Notes: generated by a model not told the origin, from the letters alone. Shown: positions 1-8,092, counted from the stretch's first letter. The stretch: DNA of 42,211 nt from an uncultured Bryobacteraceae bacterium (GCA_955652915.1 CATPCJ010000214.1:1-42211); one strand, 5' to 3'. Translations and numbers: made by a program.

Positions 1-1080
1 GTTGTTTTGTGTCGCCGCCCAGTCCAGTGGCACCCGCTCGCGCGTCCGTTCCTCCAGCGCCTCGCGATACGCCTCGACCGCCTCCTCCAGCCGACCCGTT
101 CCGCTCTCCCGCTCGCCCAGACTCGTCAGCGCGCTGCCGAGGTGGTTTTGTGTCCTCGCCCAGTCCAGCGGGACACGCTCACGTGTCCGTTCCTCCAGCG
201 CCGCGCGAAACGCCTCGACCGCCTCCTCCAGCCGCCGGGAGTCGCCCGCCTGTTCTCCGATTACGCTCTGGAGCAATCCATAAGACCTCAGCAACCGGGC
301 GCGATCGTCCGGACGCATGGATGCGGGAATGCCGCGAATCAGCGGGGCGAGCCGATTCGCGACTGGTATCAGTGTTCCCGCCATGTACTTCCCCCTGTCT
401 TGTATGACGGGAACCGCGAGCGTGACGGCCACCGCCGCCAGCGCCGCCGCCATCTCCGTCCCGAATCCCGCCTCGAGCGTGAACTTCTCGGTGAATCCGA
501 AGCGCTGTCCCTCCGCGCCGTCCTGCGCCGCCGACACAAATCGCAACTCAATCACGCTACTCTGCGCCCTCGTGTAGACCCGCCCCCAAATCAGCAAATC
601 GCCGCGCTTCTTCCTCAGCAGCGCCCGAGCATTCTTCGCCGCCTCGTTCGCTGCTTCGTCGGCGCTCACGTCCTCCGACAGCCTGAGTTGCACGCCCGCC
701 GGGAGCACCTCGACCAGCTCCTTCCCCAACTCCTTCAGGATCGATTCCCGCACATGATCCCCCGCGGTCCGGCTCGCGTCGTCGTCGACGAAGTCGGCGA
801 TATAGATTGAGATCCGGTCGCCCTTGGCTTCAGGCGTCGCGTGCCTGTGCCGCGCTCTCCGCCACGACAGAAGCCCGAACGCCGTGCCCAGCAACAGAGC
901 CGCAACGATGTTCGGGACGGCACCCTTCGCCCACTCCGGCGGCTCACCGTGGAAGACTTGTTGCCAGGCGAAGGTCACAGCGGGAAGGAGACCGGAGCCG
1001 ACACTCGCCGCAATCAGGGCCTCTACGACACCGGTGGACCGGGGTATCCATCCGCCGCCGCTCTCGCCATGCTGTGGCAC
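1..1080 (-). CDS. Membrane-anchored TPR-repeat protein, 3' end outside window
   Basis: This open frame runs off the left edge; 360 codons are visible. The start is taken as GTG at 1080 because AAAGGAA lies about 8 nt upstream and a stop closes the frame ten codons further up. Two hydrophobic segments (residues about 20-38 and 57-73) form a hairpin-like N-terminal anchor. A mixed alpha/beta domain of about residues 88-185 follows (ISIYIADFVDD, LLIWGRVYT). From about residue 280 there are tetratricopeptide-like helices. The unit around DWARTQNHLGSALTSLGER recurs every 47 residues, seen as a 141-bp near-identical DNA repeat (bases 4 and 145). Such WAxTQNNLGxAL repeats occur in scaffold, signalling and CHAT- or caspase-associated proteins. 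The missing C-terminus would decide the role, so no specific function is assigned. Confidence 0.8.
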   Translation of the reverse strand, partial: MPQHGESGGGWIPRSTGVVEALIAASVGSGLLPAVTFAWQQVFHGEPPEWAKGAVPNIVAALLLGTAFGLLSWRRARHRHATPEAKGDRISIYIADFVDDDASRTAGDHVRESILKELGKELVEVLPAGVQLRLSEDVSADEAANEAAKNARALLRKKRGDLLIWGRVYTRAQSSVIELRFVSAAQDGAEGQRFGFTEKFTLEAGFGTEMAAALAAVAVTLAVPVIQDRGKYMAGTLIPVANRLAPLIRGIPASMRPDDRARLLRSYGLLQSVIGEQAGDSRRLEEAVEAFRAALEERTRERVPLDWARTQNHLGSALTSLGERESGTGRLEEAVEAYREALEERTRERVPLDWAATQNN

Positions 1081-1170
1081 CGCTGTGTTCCTTTCAAGCT
1101 TGCGTACTCAATTATATTCGGTGATTACAAGGTCACACTAACGCGGGTCGGCCCGTGTTTTCGTGCATCT

Positions 1171-1437
1171 CTACTTATACGTACCCTCATTACGAAGGAG
1201 AACTGCAAGCACTTCCACTGTGTGGGTGGCATGAATTGGTTTGAAAATGATGCGGTATCGACCAGACACTTTGCGGTAGTGACCCTTATGGGTCTTCCCT
1301 TTGAGTGGTTTAACGAGACCGCGAAACGGGTCTTCTTCAAACGCAACAATATCATCGAGGATGCGCTGGCGACGATCGGGCGGGATCGTACTAAGCTGTT
1401 TTGCGGCGGCGGCGTGAACGCGGACGGTCCAAGTCAT
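1171..1437 (-). CDS. RelE/ParE-family toxin
   Basis: The 88-residue product has the RelE/ParE pattern: VRVHAAAAKQL at the N-terminus, a helix with RRQRILDDI, LVKPLKG, and the closing strands RKVSGRYRIIF and EVLAVLLRNEGTYK. Members of this family are mRNA interferases or gyrase poisons; which applies cannot be told from sequence alone. The start at 1437 lies 47 nt inside the 3' end of the upstream AbrB-type gene. It is kept because the first beta strand of the fold begins directly after it. The pair is therefore a translationally coupled type II toxin-antitoxin operon with the antitoxin first. All fold elements appear intact. Confidence 0.82.
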   Translation of the reverse strand: MTWTVRVHAAAAKQLSTIPPDRRQRILDDIVAFEEDPFRGLVKPLKGKTHKGHYRKVSGRYRIIFKPIHATHTVEVLAVLLRNEGTYK

Positions 1438-1708
1438 GGCGTAGTTGGTCGAGGCTTACGTATTTGCCTTGCCGCATCTCCCGCTCGGCCTTCTTCACGA
1501 GAGCGCTTTCTTCAGGGGTGAGCAGATCATCGGGATCAATAAGGCGTTTAGGCCTCATGAGTACAGCATTGTCTTTTTGGCTAAACGCCACAAAATCACC
1601 CTCGCGCATCTGGAGCTTTTCGAAAAATTCACGTGGGATGATGACTTGGCGCCGCGGTCCGACGCGCCCGACACGCTCCTGGGTTGGTGTGGTTGCTCTG
1701 CTTGCCAT
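1391..1708 (-). CDS. AbrB/MazE-type antitoxin
   Basis: The N-terminal half (residues about 11-55) is a swapped-hairpin AbrB/SpoVT DNA-binding domain: VGPRRQVIIPREFFEKLQMREGDFVAF. The charged C-terminal tail (residues 62-105, PEESALVKKAEREMRQGKYV, ending in an Arg/Lys-rich stretch) is the expected toxin-wrapping region. It precedes and overlaps the RelE-like toxin. Autoregulation is likely because a 19-bp palindrome starts 15 bp upstream of the ATG. No strong Shine-Dalgarno is visible (GAAGAT directly before ATG). The family assignment is firm; cognate pairing is inferred from the overlap. Confidence 0.82.
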   Translation of the reverse strand: MASRATTPTQERVGRVGPRRQVIIPREFFEKLQMREGDFVAFSQKDNAVLMRPKRLIDPDDLLTPEESALVKKAEREMRQGKYVSLDQLRHDLDRPRSRRRRKTA

Positions 1709-1722
1709 ATCTTCAGCCTATC

Positions 1723-1741
1723 TGACAATTAGAAACTGTCA
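1723..1741 (-). promoter_or_regulatory. Candidate autoregulatory operator of the AbrB/RelE pair
   Basis: TGACAATT-AGA-AACTGTCA is an inverted repeat with 7 of 8 arm bases matching. On the minus strand it overlaps a TTGACA hexamer (1742-1737), a plausible -35 box. The -10 match is weak (TAGGCT). Its position just upstream of the antitoxin start suits autorepression by an AbrB-type protein. It also lies on the stop codon of the truncated hicA. Confidence 0.5.
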
Positions 1742-1906
1742 ACAGGGGTGCAGCGGCTTGTGAGCGGGAACGGCCACGCGGTGAGGAGCCGGTTCCTGGG
1801 TCTGCAAGATAATGTGGCTGCCAACTTGATGGACCTTGACGTATCCACAGTGGGTGCAGAGCGCGGCTACGAGTTCGTGGCCGCTCAAGTCACGCGGAAT
1901 TTTCAT
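1739..1906 (-). pseudogene. hicA: Truncated HicA-type toxin
   Basis: A 55-codon frame begins with ATG at 1906, overlapping the TGA of hicB in an ATGA junction. It encodes MKIPRDLSGHELVAAL, then GYVKVHQVGSHIIL and PHRVAVPAHKPL, the HicA double-stranded RNA-binding-like fold. The catalytic-type His in GSHIIL is present. Full-length HicA proteins run to about 75-85 residues with a further helix after the PAHK strand. Here the similarity stops after HKPL and the frame closes at PLHPC. The lost 3' end meets the promoter region of the AbrB/RelE operon, so a deletion or insertion at this junction probably removed the C-terminus. Confidence 0.75.
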
Positions 1907-2154
1907 CCGAGGGCGAGCATTTCATCGCGGATGAGATGAAGCCGGACATCAGCAGGCTTTGGCCGGTCAAAGTAGAAAGCTTCAACCGCTTCCTTGACGT
2001 TGGCCCGAAGCTCATGCCAGGTGTCGCCTTGGGTGGAGATGCTTTCGGTCAGGCATTCGGCGGAGAAGCCTCCGTCGGCATCCTGCGTCACCTCGAAAAC
2101 GATTTCGTTCACAACCTTGAATCTAAGGATTGCATAGCATTGAGCGAGCGGCAA
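1903..2154 (-). CDS. hicB: HicB-family antitoxin
   Basis: The product contains NEIVFEVTQDADGGFSAECL and TQGDTWHELRANVKEAVEAF, the small HicB partial-RNase-H fold (often mislabelled in databases as a dehydrogenase fragment). It ends with IRDEMLALG, and its TGA overlaps the ATG of hicA. The long frame starts with TTG at 2154, but conserved sequence begins at GTG 2112 (VNEIVFEV), so the true start may be there. It would neutralise HicA and repress the operon; with HicA truncated it may be an orphan antitoxin. Confidence 0.75.
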   Translation of the reverse strand: MPLAQCYAILRFKVVNEIVFEVTQDADGGFSAECLTESISTQGDTWHELRANVKEAVEAFYFDRPKPADVRLHLIRDEMLALG

Positions 2155-2358
2155 CCCCGGCTGGTCTGCCAGAGCCCGGTGGCGGGGAGTCCGCGGCTAA
2201 GTCGCGCGTAATTCCAATAGCTTGGCGTTGCACAGCCAAATCTTACACAGGAGAATTAATTTCATTGAATATATTTCTTACTCGATAATACCGACGGCGA
2301 TGTGCAGGCGCGAGTTGCAGGAATTACGGCGATGGTTACTCCAGCCGTGCCGGCTGTT

Positions 2359-2378
2359 GACAGGCCAGGAGGCCTGTC
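2359..2378. repeat. Short palindromic repeat, ACAGGCC type
   Basis: GACAGGCC-AGGA-GGCCTGTC is a perfect 8-bp-arm hairpin just before aguB. The same 20 bases recur exactly at 12931-12950, between hpnC and an MDR gene. It belongs to a wider set of intergenic palindromes in this window. Confidence 0.85.
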
Positions 2379-2395
2379 CTACCTTAATAAAAGTC

Positions 2396-3286
2396 ATGCA
2401 ATCTTCTACCACGGATCGGTTCCGTGTGGGTCTGGTGCAGATGAGCTGCGGGGTTGACCCCAATGAGAATCTCGAGAAGGCTATGTGGAGGATTCGGGAA
2501 GCGGCGGCGCGGGGGGCGCAGATCGTTTGCCTGCAGGAGCTTTTCCGGTCGCAATATTTTTGCCGGGAGGAAAGCGCGGAATTGTTTGCGCTGGCTGAAT
2601 CCATTCCGGGGCCTACGACGGAGACACTCGGGCGGCTCGCGAGAGAGCTTGGGATCGTGGTTATCGCATCGCTTTTTGAGCGGCGGGCGGCCGGGCTTTA
2701 TCACAACACGGCCGCTGTGATTGGGGTCGACGGGGAAATAACCGGCATCTATCGCAAGATGCACATCCCCGACGATCCTTTGTATTTTGAGAAGTTTTAT
2801 TTCACGCCGGGCGATCTTGGATTCGTGAACTTCGACACTTCGTTTGCGCGCGTCGGCGTGCTGGTCTGCTGGGACCAATGGTTTCCGGAGGCGGCGCGCC
2901 TTTCGAGTCTCAGCGGAGCCAATATTCTTTTCTACCCGACCGCGATCGGCTGGCATCCCGCGGAAAAAGAGCAGTACGGCGCGGGGCAATTGGACGCGTG
3001 GCGGACTATTCAGCGCAGTCACGCCATCGCGAACGGTATCTATGTCGCGGCGGTCAATCGCGTGGGGTTCGAGGGACCGCCCGATCGCGGCCTCGAGTTT
3101 TGGGGCTCGTCGTTTGTGGCCGATCCGTTCGGGAAAGTCATCGCCGAAGCATCCGGGAACTCCGAAGAGATTCTGGTGGTGGAATGCGATCCGCGCAAAG
3201 CTGAAGAAGTGCGCCGCAATTGGCCGTTTCTGCGCGATCGGCGGGTGGACGCTTATTCCCCAATCTTGCAGCGGTGGCTGGATTGA
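2396..3286 (+). CDS. aguB: N-carbamoylputrescine amidase
   Basis: The 296-residue protein is a nitrilase-superfamily amidase that hydrolyses N-carbamoylputrescine to putrescine, CO2 and ammonia. The Glu-Lys-Cys triad is visible: CLQELF (Glu), YRKMHIPDD (Lys) and VCWDQWFPEA (Cys). Length and the GWHPAEKEQYG and RVGFEGP segments match AguB rather than other nitrilases. The frame stays open upstream to 2222, but that part is repeat-derived sequence; ATG 2396 begins just before the first conserved strand (FRVGLVQMSC). The Shine-Dalgarno is poor. The gene overlaps the agmatine deiminase downstream, which forms the preceding pathway step. Confidence 0.93.
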   Translation: MQSSTTDRFRVGLVQMSCGVDPNENLEKAMWRIREAAARGAQIVCLQELFRSQYFCREESAELFALAESIPGPTTETLGRLARELGIVVIASLFERRAAGLYHNTAAVIGVDGEITGIYRKMHIPDDPLYFEKFYFTPGDLGFVNFDTSFARVGVLVCWDQWFPEAARLSSLSGANILFYPTAIGWHPAEKEQYGAGQLDAWRTIQRSHAIANGIYVAAVNRVGFEGPPDRGLEFWGSSFVADPFGKVIAEASGNSEEILVVECDPRKAEEVRRNWPFLRDRRVDAYSPILQRWLD

Positions 3287-4302
3287 CGCCAGCTCCAACC
3301 GGGTTTCGGATGCCCGCCGAATGGGAGCCGCACGAAGCGACTTGGCTGGCGTGGCCGCACGAGCGCACCGATTGGCCGGGTAAGTTTTCCGCGATTCCCT
3401 GGGTCTATGGCGAGATCGCGCGCAGGCTGGCGAACGTCGAGAAGTTACGAATACTGGTGGAGGACGCCGCGGGCGAGAAGAGCGCGAGGCGCGTTTTCGC
3501 GAAATGCGCGGTGAACATGAATGCGGTGGAGTTCTTCCGCCATCCGACCAACCGAAGTTGGACGCGCGACTATTGCCCGCTTTTCGTGAAGAACGAGGCG
3601 GGTGAGGTCGCGATCACTAATTGGAAATTCAACGGCTGGGCCAAGTACACCAACTGGCGACGCGATAACAGAATTCCCGCGTTGCTGGCGAAGCGTTTCA
3701 AGACGATGCCGTCGTTCGAGCCGGGCATCGTTTTAGAAGGCGGGTCGATCGATGTCAATGGCGCCGGACTGTTGCTCACTACTGAGGAGTGCCTGCTGAG
3801 TGAGAAGGTGCAGGTTCGCAATCCTGGTGTGGCGCGGGCGGAACTGGAGCGATTCTTCGCCGCCTATCTCGGAATTACGCGGACCATCTGGTTGAAAGAC
3901 GGGATCGCCGGCGACGATACGCACGGGCACATTGACGACCTGGCACGCTTCGTGGATGCCGACACAGTGGTGACCGTGGTGGAGGAAAACGAATCGGACG
4001 CGAATTACGAACCCCTGCGGGAGAATCTAAGGCTGCTGCAACGCGCGGGTCTTCGGATTGTTACGCTGCCGATGCCGGCGCCGGTTTATTTTGGTGGGCA
4101 GAGGTTGCCGGCGAGCTACGCGAACTTTTATATCGCTAATAGGATGGTGCTGGCGCCTACTTTTAACGATCCAATAGATCGGGTTGCGCTCAACGTGTTG
4201 GCGGCGCTTTTTCCCGGGCGCGAGGTGATCGGAATTTATTGCGGGGATTTGGTTCTGGGGCTGGGGGCGCTACATTGTATGACTATGCAGCAGCCGGCGT
4301 AG
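3283..4302 (+). CDS. aguA: Agmatine deiminase
   Basis: A pentein-fold guanidine deiminase that converts agmatine to N-carbamoylputrescine, the substrate of the upstream aguB product. Signature segments are MPAEWEPHEATWLAWP at the N-terminus, SWTRDYCPLFV, LEGGSIDVNG, DDTHGHIDDLARF (catalytic His) and LGLGALHCMTMQQPA (catalytic Cys near the C-terminus). The chosen start is TTG 3283, sharing TTGA with the aguB stop, because family members usually carry a short GFR segment before MPAEWEPH. ATG 3310 is the alternative. The overlap implies translational coupling and balanced output of the two enzymes. Confidence 0.93.
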   Translation: MTPAPTGFRMPAEWEPHEATWLAWPHERTDWPGKFSAIPWVYGEIARRLANVEKLRILVEDAAGEKSARRVFAKCAVNMNAVEFFRHPTNRSWTRDYCPLFVKNEAGEVAITNWKFNGWAKYTNWRRDNRIPALLAKRFKTMPSFEPGIVLEGGSIDVNGAGLLLTTEECLLSEKVQVRNPGVARAELERFFAAYLGITRTIWLKDGIAGDDTHGHIDDLARFVDADTVVTVVEENESDANYEPLRENLRLLQRAGLRIVTLPMPAPVYFGGQRLPASYANFYIANRMVLAPTFNDPIDRVALNVLAALFPGREVIGIYCGDLVLGLGALHCMTMQQPA

Positions 4303-4320
4303 CCTGGGGCCCCTCGGGAA

Positions 4321-4420
4321 AAATATGGTGACAGGCACCCGCTGTCCACGCGCCGGCGAGCCTTCATGAGTGCTTCAATATCCCGGCGGCTTGGGACAGC
4401 GGGTGCCTGTCACCATATTT
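4321..4420. repeat. 100-bp element with perfect 27-bp inverted ends
   Basis: Bases 4321-4347 (beginning AAATATGGTGACAGGC) are the exact reverse complement of 4394-4420. The 46-nt centre has further partial symmetry (GCCGGCG and CCGGCGG). The element fills the gap between the convergent 3' ends of aguA and the glycine-zipper gene. It could be a non-autonomous REP/MITE-like element or act as a bidirectional terminator; no transposase is nearby. Confidence 0.85.
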
Positions 4421-4434
4421 GCGACCTTACCGAT

Positions 4435-4968
4435 TTAGCGGATGGTGAAGGTTAGGATTGTCTCCACGGGAAACTTTACGTCTTTCTTTCCGGTTGCCGC
4501 TGCTCCTGCTGTGCCTGCGGCGCCCCCTGCTCCGGCGCCGATCGCCGCTCCTTTGCCACCGCCCGCTATTGCGCCAATGATTGCGCCTGCAGCCGCACCG
4601 CCGCCGATTGCTTTTGCGTTGCGGCCCTTATGTCCGCTGCCGGTGCTGCCTACCGTGCTGCTGACTACGGGGCTTCCATTGATGGACGTGAGTTGCAGTT
4701 CGATGTCGGCTCTGCCGGAGAGCCTGCCTGATGCTTTCGCGTCGACCACTTTGCCTAATACCGGGTCGCCGCGTCTGGCCACCACTCGTCCGCTTGCTGC
4801 TACATCGTCGGCCAGGGTTCCGCTCCAGGTATCTCCGGACCGAGCCTTGTCGGATGAAATGGATTGGCCGAGGCGCACGTTCACGCCGGTGCCGGCGGGT
4901 ATTCTCGCGGCCTGGGCCAGCAGCGTCAATAAAACAGGAGTCACGCAAAGAACTAAGGACTTTCGCAT
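4435..4968 (-). CDS. Secreted glycine-zipper protein
   Basis: The 177-residue product starts at ATG 4968, preceded by a strong AGAGGTGA ribosome-binding site 6 nt away; a longer upstream frame lacks support. A signal peptide is clear (MRKSLVLCVTPVLLTLLAQA). The middle (about 20-110) is a beta-rich domain with IPAGTGVNVRLGQSISSDKA and DTWSGTLADDV. Residues about 115-155 are an Ala/Gly-rich glycine zipper (GGGAAAGAIIGAIAGGGKG), which usually inserts in or packs against membranes. The C-terminal strand ends PVETILTFTIR. Function is unknown; an envelope-associated role is inferred from export and the zipper. Confidence 0.8.
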   Translation of the reverse strand: MRKSLVLCVTPVLLTLLAQAARIPAGTGVNVRLGQSISSDKARSGDTWSGTLADDVAASGRVVARRGDPVLGKVVDAKASGRLSGRADIELQLTSINGSPVVSSTVGSTGSGHKGRNAKAIGGGAAAGAIIGAIAGGGKGAAIGAGAGGAAGTAGAAATGKKDVKFPVETILTFTIR

Positions 4969-5022
4969 CGCTGTCACCTCTCGATTAATCCTACAACAGC
5001 ACGTGCTATCATCCGCTTGCTC

Positions 5023-6537
5023 ATGCGTTTTTTCGATCTGACTACCATCGCGATCTATCTGATCGCGATCACGTGGTTCGGCGCCCGGTTCCGGAAAAGC
5101 CAACGCAGCCTGAAGAATTATTTTCTGGGCGGACGGACAACGCCGTGGTGGGCCATCTCCCTTTCGATCGTGTCGGCGGAGACCAGTACGCTCACGGTGA
5201 TCGGAACGCCGGCGCTCGCATTCGGCGGCAACTTTCAGTTTCTTCAACTTGTGCTGGGATATTTGCTGGCACGGATCGTGATCTCAGTTCTGTTCCTGCC
5301 GCAATACTTTCGAGGCCAGATGTTCACGGCTTACGAATTGATGCAGCGGCGCTTCGGCGAGCGTATTCGAAAACTGACCGCTGGAACATTCCTGATTCTG
5401 CGCGCGCTGGCGGAAGGCGTCCGCGTATTCGCGGTTTCGATCATAGTTTCAATCGTGCTGGTGGAACCTGCCTACGCGAGACTGGGTTGGGATTTCCCGC
5501 GAGGTGGCGGGGGCGAGGCCGCATCCATTTTCGTCATCGTTTGCCTCACGCTGTTCTATACGTTCGAGGGCGGGATGACGGCCGTGATCTGGACCGATGT
5601 AGTACAAATGTTTCTCTACGTCGCCGGGGCGCTGCTTAGCTTCTTTGTGATTCTGCACCAAATCCCGGGCGGATGGGCCCACGTTCATGACGTTGCCGGA
5701 ACGGCTCACAAATTTCAGATGTTCGATTTCCGGTTTGCCTGGACGGCTGAATTCTTTTCGCGCAACTACAGTTTTTGGGCTGGGCTGATTGGCGGCTGCT
5801 TCCTCACCACCGCCAGCCACGGTACCGAACAGTTGCTGGTGCAGCGGCTGCTTGCGGCGAAAACGGAAGGAGAGAGCCGCGCCGCGCTGTTTTCAAGCTG
5901 GCTGGTCATCTTTTTTCAGTTCTCGCTATTCCTTTTCATCGGACTCTTACTCTACGTCCACTATTCCGATTTGCATCTTCCACCGCCGAAGCCGCTGGAA
6001 TCGATCTATCCGGCATTTGTCTGGCACAATCTACCCACGGGCGTTGCTGGATTGACGATCGCCGCGATCCTGGCGGCCGGAATGTCGAACCTGAGCGCGG
6101 CGTTAAATTCGCTGGCTTCGACCACGGTCATGGATTTTTACCGGCCACTCGCTCTGCGCCGTAAACCCGATCGGCCGGAGGCGCATTTTCTCGGAATCGC
6201 TCGTTGGGCGACGGTGGTATGGGCGGTGCTTTTATTTCTGGTGGGATTGATCGCCCGGCAGTGGGGATCGGTGCTGGAGGCGGGTCTCACTATCGCGTCG
6301 ATATTGTACGGCTCGCTGCTGGGAGTTTTTCTATTAGGCCTGCTCACAAAATCTGTCCAGGAGAATTCGGCGATGACGGGGATGATCGCCGGACTCGTTC
6401 TGATGATCTGCGTCAAACAATGGACGCACATCGCTTTCACCTGGTACGTGCCGATTGGAACGGCCGGCACATTCCTGACCGGTTACGTCACGTCGCTATT
6501 GTTGGGAGAATCGTCTCATGCTCGAAAAATCGCCTGA
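5023..6537 (+). CDS. Sodium/solute symporter (SSS family)
   Basis: About 504 residues with roughly 13 hydrophobic helices, matching the length and topology of SSS transporters. Family features include NYFLGGRTTPWW after the first helix, ISLSIVSAETSTLTVIGTP in helix 2, and the late GMSNLSAALNSLASTTVMDFY segment, all close to known sodium and substrate sites. The substrate cannot be read from the sequence. ATG 5023 is preferred to the in-frame TTG 5017. It is divergent from the glycine-zipper gene (54 bp apart), and its 3' end overlaps the following permease by 20 bp, so the two are co-transcribed and translationally coupled. Confidence 0.88.
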   Translation: MRFFDLTTIAIYLIAITWFGARFRKSQRSLKNYFLGGRTTPWWAISLSIVSAETSTLTVIGTPALAFGGNFQFLQLVLGYLLARIVISVLFLPQYFRGQMFTAYELMQRRFGERIRKLTAGTFLILRALAEGVRVFAVSIIVSIVLVEPAYARLGWDFPRGGGGEAASIFVIVCLTLFYTFEGGMTAVIWTDVVQMFLYVAGALLSFFVILHQIPGGWAHVHDVAGTAHKFQMFDFRFAWTAEFFSRNYSFWAGLIGGCFLTTASHGTEQLLVQRLLAAKTEGESRAALFSSWLVIFFQFSLFLFIGLLLYVHYSDLHLPPPKPLESIYPAFVWHNLPTGVAGLTIAAILAAGMSNLSAALNSLASTTVMDFYRPLALRRKPDRPEAHFLGIARWATVVWAVLLFLVGLIARQWGSVLEAGLTIASILYGSLLGVFLLGLLTKSVQENSAMTGMIAGLVLMICVKQWTHIAFTWYVPIGTAGTFLTGYVTSLLLGESSHARKIA

Positions 6538-7903
6538 AGCGGCCGGCAGCCAATTTGGACTGAAACGCGATCTGGGCGTCTGGAGCGCCGCGGCCATCGT
6601 GGTCGGCACTGTGATCGGGAGCGGCATTTTTCTGGTGCCGAACGCGATGGTAAAGAACGTAGGGTCGCCTGGAATGGTTTTCGCGGTTTGGATTTTTGGC
6701 GGTCTTTTATCGCTGTTCGGAGCTTTGAGTTATGCCGAGCTTGCGGCGGCGCTTCCGCAGGCGGGCGGAGAATATGTTTACCTGCGCGAAGCCTACGGTC
6801 CGCTGTGGGGGTTCCTGTACGGCTGGACGCAAATGTGGGTGGCCAAGAGCGGCTCCATCGCAACCCTGGCGAGCGGTTTCTTTATTTATCTCGCGAATTT
6901 TCGCCCGGAGCTGGAGCAAGTATGGGTGACCGTGCCCATGCCGCTGGGCAGCTCATTTGAAATTCACTATGGGCAAGTGCTGGCGATGGGAGTAATCGCC
7001 GTGCTGGCTCTGATCAACTATTTTGGAGTAAAGATCGGCGGCAATGTCCAAGTGGCGGTAACCATCCTCAAAGTTGGATTGATTGCCGCGATTATCGTAA
7101 TCGGACTTGGAAGCGGGCACGGAACAGTCTCGAATTTCAGCACATCGATCGCGGCGCCGGGCGGCATCGCCGGGTTTTTCGCGGCACTGGTGGCGGCATT
7201 GTGGGCTTACGACGGCTGGAACAACGTGAGTATGGTGTCGTCGGAGGTGCGCAATCCGCAACGCAATCTTCCGTTGGCCTTGATAATCGGCACGCTGGCC
7301 GTAGTCGTCATTTATCTCTTGACGAATCTCGCCTACTTCTACGTGCTGCCGGCCGATGCGGTGGCGTCAACCACACGTGTCGCCGGGGAAATGATGCGGC
7401 GGATATTAGGCGCGCCCGGCGCCGGAGCTGTCAGCATTGCCGCCATGATTTCGATATTCGCCGCGCTGAACGGGTCCATCCTGGCCGGTTCGCGAGTTCC
7501 CTTCGCAATGGCTCGCGATGTACTCTTTTTTAAGCGCGTGGGCTTTGTCCACCCGAAACACCGGACGCCCAGCGTTTCAATTCTTGCCCTGAGCGCTTGG
7601 GCCTGCGTACTAGTTTTAAGCGGACGTTATGACCAGCTTTATACGTACGTTATTTTCGCCAGCGTCATTCTTTATGGGATGGCTACGGCGGCGGTGATTG
7701 TGCTTCGATTTAAGCGGCCCGACATGCCGCGGCCCTATCGGACCGTCGGCTACCCGGTGGTCCCAATTGTCTTCGTGTTAGGGATCACGAGTTTGGTCAT
7801 CTCGACGTTGATAAAGTCACCGCGAGAATCGTTGGTGGGTTTGGGTTTGATTTCACTGGGTCTTCCCTTTTATTTCTACTGGAAGAGTCGTCGACAGGAC
7901 TGA
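6518..7903 (+). CDS. APC-superfamily amino-acid permease
   Basis: The 461-residue protein has about 12 transmembrane helices and the APC signature near the start: VVGTVIGSGIFLVPNAM (unwound helix 1 that binds the substrate carboxylate), then YAELAAALPQAGGEYVYL. Helix 6 contains ALWAYDGWNNVSMVSSEVRNP, typical of LAT/serine-threonine-exchanger-like permeases. The C-terminal part (RFKRPDMPRPYRTVGYPVVP) is also characteristic. Start ATG 6518 is preceded by GGGAGA. It overlaps the SSS symporter, suggesting a peptide or amino-acid uptake operon. Exact substrate unknown. Confidence 0.9.
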   Translation: MLEKSPEAAGSQFGLKRDLGVWSAAAIVVGTVIGSGIFLVPNAMVKNVGSPGMVFAVWIFGGLLSLFGALSYAELAAALPQAGGEYVYLREAYGPLWGFLYGWTQMWVAKSGSIATLASGFFIYLANFRPELEQVWVTVPMPLGSSFEIHYGQVLAMGVIAVLALINYFGVKIGGNVQVAVTILKVGLIAAIIVIGLGSGHGTVSNFSTSIAAPGGIAGFFAALVAALWAYDGWNNVSMVSSEVRNPQRNLPLALIIGTLAVVVIYLLTNLAYFYVLPADAVASTTRVAGEMMRRILGAPGAGAVSIAAMISIFAALNGSILAGSRVPFAMARDVLFFKRVGFVHPKHRTPSVSILALSAWACVLVLSGRYDQLYTYVIFASVILYGMATAAVIVLRFKRPDMPRPYRTVGYPVVPIVFVLGITSLVISTLIKSPRESLVGLGLISLGLPFYFYWKSRRQD

Positions 7904-7948
7904 TTTCCTACCGTACGGCCAGTACCGGGGAACTTTCCCTCGTCACGC

Positions 7949-7966
7949 TGTTCTGTTTTCAGAACA
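7949..7966. promoter_or_regulatory. Inverted repeat upstream of the AT-hook gene promoter
   Basis: TGTTCTG-TTTT-CAGAACA is a perfect 7-bp-arm palindrome. It lies just upstream of a promoter, and its half-site GTTCTG recurs in a second palindrome downstream at 8029-8049. There is no T-run after it, so a terminator for the permease is less likely than a protein-binding site. Confidence 0.45.
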
Positions 7967-7972
7967 AGGCAC

Positions 7973-8001
7973 TTGAAACGTAATACAAAATGGGGTACAA
8001 C
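7973..8001 (+). promoter_or_regulatory. Candidate sigma-70-type promoter for the AT-hook gene
   Basis: TTGAAA and TACAAC are separated by exactly 17 bp. Transcription would start near 8008, giving a leader of about 85 nt that contains the second GTTCTGT/ACAGAAC palindrome. Confidence 0.5.
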
Positions 8002-8028
8002 AATAATACAGGATCATTACGTTATATA

Positions 8029-8049
8029 GTTCTGTTCGCTTTACAGAAC
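8029..8049. promoter_or_regulatory. Second GTTCTGT/ACAGAAC inverted repeat, in the leader
   Basis: GTTCTGT and ACAGAAC are 7-bp perfect arms around a 7-nt centre. The half-site is the same as in the palindrome at 7949-7966, so one regulator could bind both and loop or block the promoter between them. Confidence 0.45.
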
Positions 8050-8092
8050 AGATGCCGTTCTTAGACGATAGAAACTGGGGGGAGACGAAACG

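Noticed and set aside
7..810. Long plus-strand frame of 267 codons
   Set aside because: It is antisense to the TPR protein; its Arg/Pro-rich product is the shadow of the GAG/GCG-rich repeats.
2155..2395. Riboswitch or small RNA upstream of aguB
   Set aside because: Only a short palindromic repeat and an AT-rich patch are seen; no known structure could be recognised.
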